A stretch of DNA of 64,000 nt from Pseudobacteroides cellulosolvens ATCC 35603 = DSM 2933. GTDB taxonomy: Bacteria; Bacillota; Clostridia; Acetivibrionales; DSM-2933. Shown one piece after another: positions 8,824-18,311 of the stretch. The stretch lies in assembly GCF_001262605.1 (NCBI RefSeq), contig NZ_LGTC01000001.1, forward strand, positions 6,559,501 through 6,623,500, in the 5' to 3' direction. The position numbers and the translations under genes are program-made. The stretch's first letter is position 1. Each line of letters opens with the position of its first letter. Below the pieces are notes generated by a model. That model had not been told where the DNA came from. It saw only the letters and a list, made by a program, of their open reading frames with translations, and ran no database searches.

Positions 8824-9229
8824 GAATTCTATCTCCTTACATTTATCACTTTTAACATTAGATAAAATAACCTAAAATTATACATTATTTTAATAATATA
8901 TAATTACTAGCAAAAATATATAAATCAGTCGCAGTTTAAGTTTTACTTGAATATATTGGCCTTCTTAATGTTACTCAACCCCGATAGAACATTGATTTCA
9001 TCGATGAAATCAGATATAATTTTCTTATATCCTTCCAAAATTTTGGCCGTAAAGTTTAATAATGGGTTTCGGTATATGATATAAAGTAGAGATAAGATAT
9101 AGATATGTCTTGCAAATACTGGTTTAGGGGGTAAGAATAAGTTGAATTTTTAATTGTATTAAAAGTTAAAAGTAATACTTCTAATTAGGTATTAGTATTT
9201 GCATATATTTATATTTTAGGGGTGTATGT
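8824..9229. promoter_or_regulatory. 406-nt intergenic region with 20-bp palindrome
   Basis: Divergent spacer between the amidohydrolase and the first CotH gene, AT-rich and noncoding. It contains the perfect 20-bp palindrome TGATTTCATCGATGAAATCA at 8993-9012. An ACCCC at 8978-8982 lies 19 nt before its CGAT; this faintly recalls the ACCC/CGAA layout of SigI promoters, but the spacing is not convincing. A ribosome site (AGGGGTG) precedes ATG 9230. Confidence 0.45.
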
Positions 9230-11110
9230 ATGTTTAGAGAGAAAAGAAAATTAGTTATTCCTTTCGTTATTACGACTGTAATCTGCAGTAGTATCTTTTC
9301 TATAAACTTTGCAGCAGATACAAATCCGCCGCAGGCAAAATTCGAAATATCAAATGTTACTCCTACGGTAAATCAAGAAGTTACATTTGATGCTTCCTCA
9401 TCCAGTGATGCTGAAGGTGCAATTGCAAGCTATGAGTGGGATTTTAAGGATGGCACTAAAGCTACTGGTGTTACTGTTACCCGTGTATTTACAACAATAG
9501 ATGATTTTAATGTAAAACTTACTGTAAAAGATGCGGCAGGAAATGTTGATACAAAAAGTAAGAGAGTATTTATTGGGAGGCCTGAGGGTTGGACCGAAAA
9601 AACCCATTCTAAAAGTGCAGATCCTGATTATGAGCTTTTATTTCCAGATGATAAGGTTCTGAGAATGGATATTAAGATGAGTTCAGCCGATTATCAAAAA
9701 ATCAGAACCAACTTGCAAAGCATAACTATGAGCTCTACTGTAGAGCCTGTTTATGTGCCGTCCACAGTAACTTTTGAAGGCAAAACATGGTGGAATGTAG
9801 GCTTTAGGTATAAGGGAAACAGTTCTCTTGTCAGTCTAAAAAGTAAAACAAAACTGCCTTTCAGGTTAGACTTTGATGAATATGAAGATCAAAATCCGGA
9901 AATAGATAATCAACGTTTTTATGGATTCTCGTGCATGACATTGGCAAATAACTGGAATGATAATTCTTTTATGAAAGAAAAAATTACATCAGAAATTTTC
10001 AGAGAAGGTGGTGTTCCGGCTGCAAAAAGTTCATTTTGCAGAGTGTACATAGATACTGGAAGCGGACCGAAATATTGGGGACTTTATACCATGACCGAGG
10101 ACCCTTCCGATGCTATGTTAAAGGAACAATTCGGAGATGACAGCGGAAACTGTTACAAGCCGGAAGGAGCCGGTGCTGATTGGTCATCACCTTTTAAGCA
10201 GACTGCATTTGTAAAGAAGAACAATGAAGATGCTGCTGACTGGAGCGATGTGATGGGAGCACATTCAGCATTATGGGCAACAAATACCGATGCTGCTGCA
10301 TGGAGAACAAACCTGGAAAAGAACTTTAATTCAAGAAGCTTTTTGAGATGGCTGGCTATCAATACAGCTGTTGTTAACTGGGACAGCTACGGTCAAATGG
10401 CCCATAACTACTATCTATATAATGATATCGCAAACAATGCCGGGCTGATATGGATAACATGGGATCATAATCTTTCAATGACACAAGGCAAGGTAGCAGG
10501 AGGATCAAGGTCAAGGAGTTTGTCATTGGATGAAGTTACCAACCAATGGCCGCTCATAAGGAAGCTTATCGATGATCCTGTTTATAAGAATATATATCAT
10601 TATGAAATGCAACAAGCTATAAACGGATGTATGAATGCCGACAAAATTGCTACAAAGGTTAGAGCGTACCAATCCTTAATAAAACCATATATTGTAGGAC
10701 CGGAAGGGGAAACAAGTGATGTAACTCTCTTAAGCGGGGGAGAAACTGCTTTTAACTCAGCCTGCGATGCAATTATAACCCATATAAATAACAGGCAGAC
10801 AGCTGTTAATGATTACCTTAAGACAATATCCATATCACCTGTTCCTGTACCGACAAAAGTTCCAACTGCCACGCCTACCGAAAAACCATCACCTACTCCC
10901 ACAACGTTTACAGAACCCTCTGTAACAGAAGACCTGAATAATGACGGTACTATAAATATTGCCGATATAATACTTATTGCAATTACATTCAATTCAGTAG
11001 TCGGAAATCCCAATTACAATAAGGCCTATGACTTGAGTAGTGATGGTGCAATTAACATGTTGGATGTAATTATAATAGCAAAGAAGTTTAATATGGTTAT
11101 GCATGAATGA
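9230..11110 (+). CDS. Dockerin-bearing CotH kinase-family protein with PKD domain (1)
   Basis: Secreted protein of 626 residues: signal peptide (1-28), one PKD/Ig-like domain (about 35-118, with SYEWDFKDG), a CotH-type domain (about 140-520) and, after a Pro/Thr linker, a type I dockerin (DLNNDGTINIADI, DLSSDGAINMLDV). CotH proteins are atypical kinases, first known from spore coats, that phosphorylate secreted proteins on serine. Recognisable CotH blocks are VGFRYKGNSSL, FYGFSCMTLANNWNDNSFMKEKI and NWDSYGQMAHNYYLYND with the following TWDHNLS. Attachment to a cellulosome suggests modification of scaffold or enzyme components, or a carbohydrate-related use; neither is demonstrated. The protein at 11205 is a tandem paralogue. 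Confidence 0.85.
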   Translation: MFREKRKLVIPFVITTVICSSIFSINFAADTNPPQAKFEISNVTPTVNQEVTFDASSSSDAEGAIASYEWDFKDGTKATGVTVTRVFTTIDDFNVKLTVKDAAGNVDTKSKRVFIGRPEGWTEKTHSKSADPDYELLFPDDKVLRMDIKMSSADYQKIRTNLQSITMSSTVEPVYVPSTVTFEGKTWWNVGFRYKGNSSLVSLKSKTKLPFRLDFDEYEDQNPEIDNQRFYGFSCMTLANNWNDNSFMKEKITSEIFREGGVPAAKSSFCRVYIDTGSGPKYWGLYTMTEDPSDAMLKEQFGDDSGNCYKPEGAGADWSSPFKQTAFVKKNNEDAADWSDVMGAHSALWATNTDAAAWRTNLEKNFNSRSFLRWLAINTAVVNWDSYGQMAHNYYLYNDIANNAGLIWITWDHNLSMTQGKVAGGSRSRSLSLDEVTNQWPLIRKLIDDPVYKNIYHYEMQQAINGCMNADKIATKVRAYQSLIKPYIVGPEGETSDVTLLSGGETAFNSACDAIITHINNRQTAVNDYLKTISISPVPVPTKVPTATPTEKPSPTPTTFTEPSVTEDLNNDGTINIADIILIAITFNSVVGNPNYNKAYDLSSDGAINMLDVIIIAKKFNMVMHE

Positions 11111-11146
11111 AAAATTACTTCCGCTTTAGAGTGGAAGTAATTTTTT
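11111..11146 (+). terminator. Intrinsic terminator after first CotH gene
   Basis: Perfect stem AAAATTACTTCC/GGAAGTAATTTT with a 10-nt loop, followed by T residues to 11146, starting right after the stop codon. Confidence 0.85.
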
Positions 11147-11204
11147 GATCATGACTTATTGGAAATTAATAATACTTTTTATTTAACATTTAAGGGGGCA
11201 GTGT

Positions 11205-13169
11205 ATGTACTATAGAAAGATAAGTAAATTAGTAATTTCTTTTTTAATAACAGCAGTAATGTGCAGCAGTATATTTTCAGTTAATTTTGCTGCAGATACA
11301 AAATCGATAGAGGCAAAATTTGAGATTTCCAACATCACTCCTGCATTAAATGAAGTTGTTACATTTGATGCTTCCGCTTCAACGGCTGCAGAAGGTGGAG
11401 AAGGCGAAAAAGGCGAAATAGTAAGCTATGAATGGGATTTTGAAGATGGATCATCAGCTGATGGAGCGATAGTTACTCGTTCATTTGCCGAAACAGATGA
11501 TTACAATGTAATACTTACGGTCAAAGACTCAAATGGAAATATGGCGTTTAAAAAGAAGAAGATATTTGTAGGAAGACCCCAGGGGTGGACCGAAAAAACA
11601 CATTCTAAAAGTGCAGACCCTGATTATGGACTTTTATTTCCGGATGATAAAGTCTTAAGAATTGATATAAAAATGAGTCCGGATAATTATCAAAAAATCA
11701 AAACTGATCTTCAAAACATTTTCGCAAACATTCCACAATTTCCGGTAGGCCAGATACCGTCATTCCCGGAGGGTGGAATACCGCAGTTTCCAGGTGGAGA
11801 GATGCCTCCAATTCCGGGGGGTGGAATACCACCATTCCCAGAAGGTGAGTGGCCGGATATACCCGGTATGGATTTTCAAGACCCTATCTATGTACCTGTT
11901 ACAGTCAGTTATAATGGGAATACATGGTTCAAGGTAGGCTTCAGGTATAAAGGAAACAGTTCTCTTATGAGTTTAAGAGATAAAACCAAACTTCCCTTTA
12001 GGTTAAACTTTGACAAGTTCGAAGATGAAAATCCCGAAGTTAATAATCAGCGTTTTTATGGATTTTCCTCAATGACATTCGGTAATTGCTGGAATGACAA
12101 TTCTTTTATGAGAGAAAAAGTTGCAGGGGAAGTGTTCAGAGAAGGTGGCGTACCGGCAGCGAAAAGTTCATTTTGCAGAGTTTATGTAGATACAGGAAAC
12201 GGACCTAAGTATTGGGGACTTTATACCATGACTGAGGATCCAAGCGATGCAATGCTAAAGGATCAATTTGGAAATGCTAAAGGGAATTGCTATAAACCCG
12301 AGGGAGCAGGTGCTAGTTGGACATCACCATTTATAGAGGAGGCATTTATAAAGGAAAACAATGAAGAAGATGCTGACTGGGGTGATGTACAGAGTGCACA
12401 TGAAGCATTATTTGCAGACAACACTGATAAAGAAGTGTGGAGATCAAATCTTGAAAAATATTTTAATGTTAGAGGGTTTCTGAAATGGCTGGCTATCAAT
12501 ACAGCAATGGTAAACTGGGACAGCTATGGAATCATGGCACATAACTATTATTTATATAATGACAAGGATAAGGGCTTGACATGGATAGCTTGGGATCATA
12601 ATCTTTCCATGTCTAAAGGAATTATGGGTAAAGTGTTAAGCTTATCATTAAACGAAGTTACCGATAAATGGCCCCTAATTAGAAAGCTCTTGGATGACCC
12701 GGTTTATAATAACCTCTATCATTATGAGATGAGGAAAGTAATAAAAGGTTGTATGAATGCTGATAAAATTTCATCCAAGGTAAAGGCCTATCAAACATTA
12801 ATAAAACCCTATGTTGTGGGCGAGGAAGGAGAAACAAATGATGCAACTCTATTAGTTGGGGGAGAAGCTGCATTTAACTCAGCATGTGATGGAATTATCA
12901 ATCATATTATTAGCAGGCAAAAAGAAGTAAATGAGTACCTAAAAACAGTTTCCATTACACCGCCTAGCCCCAAAGTAACTTTTAAACAAGTAGACCTCAA
13001 CCATGATGATATAATAAATATGGATGATATCATTATTATGGCCAAAGCATTTAATACAGCAAAGGGACATGAGAGCTATAATGCTGCATGTGATTTTAAT
13101 GAGGATGGTTGTATAAATTTGCTTGATATAGCTGTCATTTCAAAAATGTTTGGTCAAAATAAGGATTAG
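11205..13169 (+). CDS. Dockerin-bearing CotH kinase-family protein with PKD domain (2)
   Basis: Tandem paralogue of the 9230 gene, 654 residues, with the same order: signal peptide, PKD domain (SYEWDFEDG), CotH domain, dockerin (DLNHDDIINMDDI, DFNEDGCINLLDI). Two differences are clear. Between the first CotH strand and the YVPVTV strand there is an insertion of roughly 55 residues of Pro/Gly/Phe/Glu repeats (units such as IPQFPGGEMPPIPGG), absent from copy 1. The Thr/Pro linker before the dockerin is almost gone. The start follows AAGGGGG at 11192-11198. Its own terminator-isolated position suggests independent transcription from copy 1. Function as for copy 1: a probable extracellular Ser kinase delivered to the cellulosome, unproven. 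Confidence 0.85.
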   Translation: MYYRKISKLVISFLITAVMCSSIFSVNFAADTKSIEAKFEISNITPALNEVVTFDASASTAAEGGEGEKGEIVSYEWDFEDGSSADGAIVTRSFAETDDYNVILTVKDSNGNMAFKKKKIFVGRPQGWTEKTHSKSADPDYGLLFPDDKVLRIDIKMSPDNYQKIKTDLQNIFANIPQFPVGQIPSFPEGGIPQFPGGEMPPIPGGGIPPFPEGEWPDIPGMDFQDPIYVPVTVSYNGNTWFKVGFRYKGNSSLMSLRDKTKLPFRLNFDKFEDENPEVNNQRFYGFSSMTFGNCWNDNSFMREKVAGEVFREGGVPAAKSSFCRVYVDTGNGPKYWGLYTMTEDPSDAMLKDQFGNAKGNCYKPEGAGASWTSPFIEEAFIKENNEEDADWGDVQSAHEALFADNTDKEVWRSNLEKYFNVRGFLKWLAINTAMVNWDSYGIMAHNYYLYNDKDKGLTWIAWDHNLSMSKGIMGKVLSLSLNEVTDKWPLIRKLLDDPVYNNLYHYEMRKVIKGCMNADKISSKVKAYQTLIKPYVVGEEGETNDATLLVGGEAAFNSACDGIINHIISRQKEVNEYLKTVSITPPSPKVTFKQVDLNHDDIINMDDIIIMAKAFNTAKGHESYNAACDFNEDGCINLLDIAVISKMFGQNKD

Positions 13170-13206
13170 TATTAATAATTAGTTATCAGAAAACTGGTAA
13201 AACCAC

Positions 13207-13227
13207 TTTTGTTATGTCTAGGAAATT
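13207..13227 (-). repeat. Family A repeat, end fragment
   Basis: The minus strand reads AATTTCCTAGACATAACAAAA, identical over 21 nt to the junction in the complete family A copy at 57216-57310. A diverged TGTCTAGAAAC follows at about 13277-13287. It lies between the second CotH gene and the PL11 gene. Confidence 0.6.
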
Positions 13228-13362
13228 AATTTACGTTTGTATCCCAAAAAACATAAAAAATTTACGTATTTTTATATGTCTAGAAACTATATAGCAGAAT
13301 ATAGATATAACCTTTATAGATAACATAGTAATTTTAAAATACAAAAAGGAGGTTTTGCTTTA

Positions 13363-15432
13363 ATGAGTAAGTGCAAAAGAAAGACAAAGAAGGTTTTCCT
13401 GCTTCTATTGGTAATGGTACAGATTGCTTCACTGATCATACCAGGCCAGTCAGCAAATGCTGCGACATTGCGTCTTATGGAAAAACTGGACAGGGGTCTG
13501 GTTGCAGTAAAGGTAAGTAATGGGGTTTTTGTAAGCTGGCGTATGTTTGGTACTGACCCAACCAGCATTGCATTTAATATTTACCGCAACGGGACTAAAT
13601 TAAACTCTACACCAATAACTACAAGCACCAACTATCTTGACGCAAGTGGAACTACCGGATCAACCTATACGGTGCGTCCCGTTATAAACGGACAGGAGCA
13701 AGTTGATTCAGAGAAAGCTTCTGTTTGGGGACAGAATTATCTGACAGTGCCAATTAAGGCACCAGTTAGCGGTTATACAGCAGGGGACTGCAGTACCGGA
13801 GATTTGGATGGAGATGGACAATATGAGGTTGTAATAAAGTGGGAAGGCCGTACACAAGATAATGCAAATGCAGGTGTTACCGATCCTGTATGCCTTGAGG
13901 CTTATAAACTTAATGGTACACGATTGTGGACTATAAACCTGGGTAGAAATATTCGTGGTGGGGCTCATTATACCCAATTCCTGGTTGCAGACTTTGACAG
14001 CGATGGAAAGTCGGAGGTTGTATGTAAGACTGCAGACGGCACAAAGGATGGCAAGGGAAAAGTTATAGGTGATGCTAATGCAAACTATGTAACAGCGGAT
14101 GGATACATATTGACCGGACCTGAGTATCTTACTGTTTTCAGTGGTGTGACCGGTGAGGCCCTTGCAACTGCAAACTATGATCCTCCAAGAGGCACTGTTT
14201 CTTCATGGGGGGACAACTATGGCAATCGAGTAGACCGCTTTTTAGCCTGCGTTGGGTATCTTGACGGGGTTCATCCAAGCATAGTTATGTGCCGTGGATA
14301 CTATACCAGGTTGACTATTGCTGCATGGGATTTTAGAAGCGGCAAGCTTACAAAAAGATGGTTTTTTGACAGCAACAATAATACTAAATTTGCCGGACAA
14401 GGTAACCACAACTTAAGTGTTGGTGATGTCGACAATGACGGTAAGGATGAGATCATATACGGTGCATGTGCTGTAGATGACGACGGTAAAGGAATGTATA
14501 CAACAAACCTTGGACATGGAGATTCCATGCATTTTGGAGATTTGAATCCCAATAGAGCTGGTTTGGAGGTATGGACCTGCCATGAAGGAGAAGGTGGAGC
14601 AGACCTTCATGATGCAAGAACAGGCACAATACTTTTTAGATGGAATGCCGATAAAGATACAGGCAGAGCTTGTACTGCAGATATTGTAGCATCATCACCA
14701 GGTGAAGAGATGTGGGCGGCCGGTTCACCCCTATTTAGTGCTACAGGCCAGAACCTTGGAACAGCACCAGGCGTAGCCAACCATGCAATTTGGTGGGATG
14801 GTGACGAATTAAGGGAGCTTCTTGACGGTACTACAATAACAAAGTACGGCAGTGGAACTTTACTAAGTGCAACTGGCTGCACAAAAATAAATGGTACCAA
14901 ATCCAACCCAAATCTGCAGGCGGATATTCTTGGAGACTGGAGAGAAGAACTAATATGTAAGACCAGTGATGAAACGGCTCTCAGGATTTACACAACTACT
15001 AATGTTACAAACAGAAGGATATACACATTAATGCATGACCCTATTTATAGAAATGGTATAGCGTGGCAGAATGTTGCATACAATCAACCTCCCCATACCG
15101 GATTTTTCATAGGAAGCGGTATGACTGTACCGCCTGTACCTCAGATAGCACTTGTAGGCGATGACGGACCAAGCACTCCACCTACAAGTACACCGACAAA
15201 TACTCCAACAAAATCACCGACAAATACACCAACACAAGGGATTGTGTCGGCACCTGAAGATATTAACGGAGATAAGGTTGTTAATATGTCGGATGTTATA
15301 TTGATGGCATCTCATTTTAACGCGGTGTCAACAGACAGCAATTATGACAGGAAATGTGATGTAAACGGTGATGGAGCAATCAATATGTCGGATGTTATTA
15401 TGGTTGCAGCCAAGTTTAATAAATCTGTATAG
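13363..15432 (+). CDS. Dockerin-bearing PL11 rhamnogalacturonan lyase
   Basis: Secreted enzyme of 689 residues. A signal peptide (1-33) precedes the PL11 domain (about 35-610), an eight-bladed propeller with an N-terminal beta domain: MEKLDRGLVAVKVSNGVFVSWR, split here as MEKLDRGLVAV and GVFVSWRMFGTDP, is the family signature start. Several Asp-rich Ca-binding repeats (STGDLDGDGQYE, VADFDSDGKSE, VGDVDNDGKDE) are seen. A Thr/Pro linker and type I dockerin (DINGDKVVNMSDV, DVNGDGAINMSDV) follow. PL11 lyases cleave the Rha-GalUA bond of rhamnogalacturonan I by beta-elimination, generating unsaturated uronic ends. It complements the CE12 esterases at 2384-4891. RBS AAGGAGG at 13345-13351. Confidence 0.92.
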   Translation: MSKCKRKTKKVFLLLLVMVQIASLIIPGQSANAATLRLMEKLDRGLVAVKVSNGVFVSWRMFGTDPTSIAFNIYRNGTKLNSTPITTSTNYLDASGTTGSTYTVRPVINGQEQVDSEKASVWGQNYLTVPIKAPVSGYTAGDCSTGDLDGDGQYEVVIKWEGRTQDNANAGVTDPVCLEAYKLNGTRLWTINLGRNIRGGAHYTQFLVADFDSDGKSEVVCKTADGTKDGKGKVIGDANANYVTADGYILTGPEYLTVFSGVTGEALATANYDPPRGTVSSWGDNYGNRVDRFLACVGYLDGVHPSIVMCRGYYTRLTIAAWDFRSGKLTKRWFFDSNNNTKFAGQGNHNLSVGDVDNDGKDEIIYGACAVDDDGKGMYTTNLGHGDSMHFGDLNPNRAGLEVWTCHEGEGGADLHDARTGTILFRWNADKDTGRACTADIVASSPGEEMWAAGSPLFSATGQNLGTAPGVANHAIWWDGDELRELLDGTTITKYGSGTLLSATGCTKINGTKSNPNLQADILGDWREELICKTSDETALRIYTTTNVTNRRIYTLMHDPIYRNGIAWQNVAYNQPPHTGFFIGSGMTVPPVPQIALVGDDGPSTPPTSTPTNTPTKSPTNTPTQGIVSAPEDINGDKVVNMSDVILMASHFNAVSTDSNYDRKCDVNGDGAINMSDVIMVAAKFNKSV

Positions 15433-15461
15433 TAAAATCTATCTAAAAAATTTATCTATTG

Positions 15462-15502
15462 AAGAACATCAAGCTGGATATATCCCTTGATGTTCTTTTT
15501 TT
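15462..15502 (+). terminator. Intrinsic terminator after PL11 gene
   Basis: 12-bp perfect stem AAGAACATCAAG/CTTGATGTTCTT (15462-15473, 15486-15497) followed by a T run. Confidence 0.88.
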
Positions 15503-15602
15503 ATGTATAAAAAAGAGATTTCAAAAAAAGATTTCATAAAAAAGTAATTCCTTAAAAAGGATTTGGGAATAATATTATATAAAATTAATTTGGAGGTTTA
15601 TA

Positions 15603-17261
15603 GTGGCAAAAAGTAAAAAGAAGCTAAAAGTTATTCCCCTTGGAGGATTGGGGGAGATCGGAAAGAATATAACGGTTTTTGAGTATGGCCAAGATATTAT
15701 TGTTGTAGATTGCGGTATGGCATTCCCTGATGATGAAATGTTGGGCATTGATTTGGTTCTGCCTGATACTACATATCTGGCTAAAAACATTGAGCGTGTT
15801 AAGGGAATTATTGTTACTCATGGACATGAGGATCATATTGGAGGACTTCCATATTTATTGAAAGAGGTTAACGTTCCTGTCTATGGGACAAGGCTTTCAT
15901 TAGGACTTCTGGAATACAAGCTGGAAGAACACGGAATTCTATCAAGCTGTAAACTGGAAACAGTAGTGCAAGGGCAAACTTTGGAACTGGGTTCCTTTAA
16001 AGTGGAATTTATCCGTTCAACTCACAGCATTGCAGATTCAATTGCACTGGCGATACATACGCCTGTAGGAACGGTTGTCCACACATCGGATTTCAAGGTG
16101 GATTATACACCTATTTCCGGAGAGCCAATTGATTTGCTAAGGTTTGCGGAGTTAGGCAAAAAGGGTGTTTTGCTCCTTATGTGCGATAGTACTAACGTTG
16201 AACGGCCTGGATATACCATGTCGGAGAAGACTGTTGGAGAAACATTTGAAGAAATTTTTATGAATGCGAAAAGCAGAATACTGGTTGCTACTTTTGCATC
16301 AAATATTCACAGGATACAGCAGGTAGTTAATTCGGCAGTAAAATACGGCCGTAAGGTGGTTATATGCGGCAGAAGCATGATCAATGTCAGTAAAAAGGCA
16401 ATGGATTTAGGTTATCTCAATGTTCCTGAAGGCGTCCTTGTAGATATTGAACGAATAAAAAATTTTAATCAGGATGAGCTGGTTATTATTACTACCGGAA
16501 GTCAGGGAGAGCCTATGTCTGCACTTGCAAGAATTGCAGTAGGGGAGCACAGGCAGGTGGAAATAATACCGGGAGACTTGGTAATTATTTCAGCTACACC
16601 TATTCCGGGAAATGAGAAATCGGTATATGGAGTTGTCAATGAACTTTTTAAAAAGGGTGCAGAGGTTATATATGAATCTCTTGCAGATATCCATGTTTCA
16701 GGCCATGCATGCCAGGAGGAACTTAAGCTGATGCAGAGGCTTATTAAACCTAAATATTTTATGCCTGTTCATGGTGAATACAGGCATTTGAAGAAACATT
16801 CAAACCTTGCCCAGAACCTTGGAATGAATAAAGATAACATAATAATAATGGAAATAGGGCAAATCCTTGAGATCAATTCTGAAAGTGCTGCTGTAACCGG
16901 AACTGTGCCTTCGGGAAAGGTGCTTGTGGATGGACTTGGCATTGGTGATGTTGGAAATGTTGTATTAAGGGATAGAAAACACCTGTCGGAAGATGGTCTT
17001 ATCATAGTTGTTGTAACTATACAGAAGGAAAGCGGTAATGTAATTACAGGGCCTGATATTATTTCAAGGGGCTTTGTATATGTTCGCGAATCTGAGCCGT
17101 TTATGGATGAAGTTAAACAGGTATGCAAAGAAGCTGTTTTAAAATGTGAAGGAAGGAACTGGCCTTCAAAGAAGGGAGCTATCAAGGATACCCTTAGGGA
17201 GTATATCTATCAGAAGACGAAGAGAAAGCCTATGATACTTCCCATATTAATAGAAATTTAG
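15603..17261 (+). CDS. rnjA: Ribonuclease J
   Basis: Cytoplasmic metallo-beta-lactamase/beta-CASP ribonuclease of 552 residues, the usual RNase J length. It matures and degrades RNA as a 5'-3' exonuclease and endonuclease. Seen: IPLGGLGEIGKN at the start, the zinc motif VTHGHEDHIGGLPYLL, HSIADS, the conserved TSDFKVD, the beta-CASP Asp in LMCDSTN, SGHACQEELKLM and MPVHGEYRHL. The start is GTG at 15603 after GGAGG at 15592-15596. It is monocistronic as far as visible. RNase J1 and J2 cannot be separated from this copy alone. Confidence 0.95.
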   Translation: MAKSKKKLKVIPLGGLGEIGKNITVFEYGQDIIVVDCGMAFPDDEMLGIDLVLPDTTYLAKNIERVKGIIVTHGHEDHIGGLPYLLKEVNVPVYGTRLSLGLLEYKLEEHGILSSCKLETVVQGQTLELGSFKVEFIRSTHSIADSIALAIHTPVGTVVHTSDFKVDYTPISGEPIDLLRFAELGKKGVLLLMCDSTNVERPGYTMSEKTVGETFEEIFMNAKSRILVATFASNIHRIQQVVNSAVKYGRKVVICGRSMINVSKKAMDLGYLNVPEGVLVDIERIKNFNQDELVIITTGSQGEPMSALARIAVGEHRQVEIIPGDLVIISATPIPGNEKSVYGVVNELFKKGAEVIYESLADIHVSGHACQEELKLMQRLIKPKYFMPVHGEYRHLKKHSNLAQNLGMNKDNIIIMEIGQILEINSESAAVTGTVPSGKVLVDGLGIGDVGNVVLRDRKHLSEDGLIIVVVTIQKESGNVITGPDIISRGFVYVRESEPFMDEVKQVCKEAVLKCEGRNWPSKKGAIKDTLREYIYQKTKRKPMILPILIEI

Positions 17262-17304
17262 TTGTTTTTCTATTTGAGTGATCCAGGGTATATTTGGATT
17301 CATA

Positions 17305-17407
17305 CATGCTGATACTCCAGCTTGCTATGCAGGAATACATACGGTGTATATTAATATAGATGCCGAATTGTAAAGTTATATAAGTGTGCTATTATAGTAT
17401 CAGCATG
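17305..17407. repeat. 103-bp segment bounded by 12-bp inverted repeats
   Basis: CATGCTGATACT at 17305-17316 is perfectly complementary to AGTATCAGCATG at 17396-17407. The enclosed 79 nt are noncoding. The segment lies between convergent rnjA and a lipoprotein gene. It could be a structured RNA end or a small remnant element; no T run makes it a classical terminator. Confidence 0.5.
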
Positions 17408-17425
17408 AAATTATCTTAAGAAATA

Positions 17426-18085
17426 TTAAAAAGCAAATACATAGATACTTCCATCATTTGACTCGATGCTAGTTCGATTTTGTGATTTTAGTACTTTGTT
17501 ACCTGAAACTACTAATGCTAGTCCACAGGCTATCTGCTCATTGTTAATCAGCTTTTGCTTTTTGCCATTAGTTACCTTATATACATTAGATGCAGAAGTT
17601 TTTGATATATTGTTGGTTTCTTCAAAATATCTTAAAGTAAAAGAATCATAAATACTATTAATATTTTGATATAATGTTAATTCATCAAAACTTAATTGTT
17701 TAAAAGATTCAACTAATTGATTTTCATCATATAATGCTTCGTAACCTAACCACTTTTCTGCTTCTCTATTTTGAATAATGTACTGTTTTTTTATAGTGTC
17801 ATAGTTTATTTCATAAAATAAATATTTGTTGTTGTTTTGACATATAAAATTTAATAATAACTGCTGGATTGATCCGTCTTTTCCGTATCTTAACTGAAAT
17901 TTATCAATTTTCATGATATCAATATGGTTTATAGATGCTTTAATACTCTTTATTTCTTTTTGTAAATCTAACTGCTTAATATTTTGAAGCAGGCTAACCA
18001 AAGTTTTTTCAGAACAGTTATTTGAAATGCTACAACCAAACAAAAGTAAGAACAACATACTGAGAAGTACTATATATTTTTTCAT
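17426..18085 (-). CDS. Putative lipoprotein, unknown function
   Basis: Unrecognised protein of 219 residues. The N-terminus MKKYIVLLSMLFLLLFGCSIS is a classical lipoprotein signal with lipobox LLFGC, so it should be anchored outside the membrane. The rest is polar, with no motif I know. ATG 18085 is chosen over the upstream in-frame ATG at 18139 because an AGAGGT site lies at 18096-18101 and the signal peptide then starts at residue 1. It is convergent with rnjA and divergent from the CAP-domain gene; no obvious operon partner. Confidence 0.7.
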   Translation of the reverse strand: MKKYIVLLSMLFLLLFGCSISNNCSEKTLVSLLQNIKQLDLQKEIKSIKASINHIDIMKIDKFQLRYGKDGSIQQLLLNFICQNNNKYLFYEINYDTIKKQYIIQNREAEKWLGYEALYDENQLVESFKQLSFDELTLYQNINSIYDSFTLRYFEETNNISKTSASNVYKVTNGKKQKLINNEQIACGLALVVSGNKVLKSQNRTSIESNDGSIYVFAF

Positions 18086-18311
18086 TTTTATTTTACCTCT
18101 TCCAATAATAATATGGGACAAATCAATTATAATGGGCAAGATATTTATTCTGATAATAATGTATATTATACCATTTAGTTATGTATAGAAATAGTTCAAC
18201 ATCTGGTTTGTTTAAAAATAAATTGGTCTAAAGTCCTATATAAATTTAGGAATAATTTGTATATAATATTGAATATGACAAATCTTAATTTTTACGATTG
18301 GAGGATGATGT

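Noticed and set aside
8978..9005. SigI-type promoter (ACCCC ... CGAT)
   Set aside because: The spacing is 19 nt and the -10 element reads CGAT rather than CGAA; too weak to claim, and similar searches upstream of both sigI genes also failed.
16769..17185. 138-residue minus-strand frame within RNase J
   Set aside because: Antisense shadow with no supporting signal.
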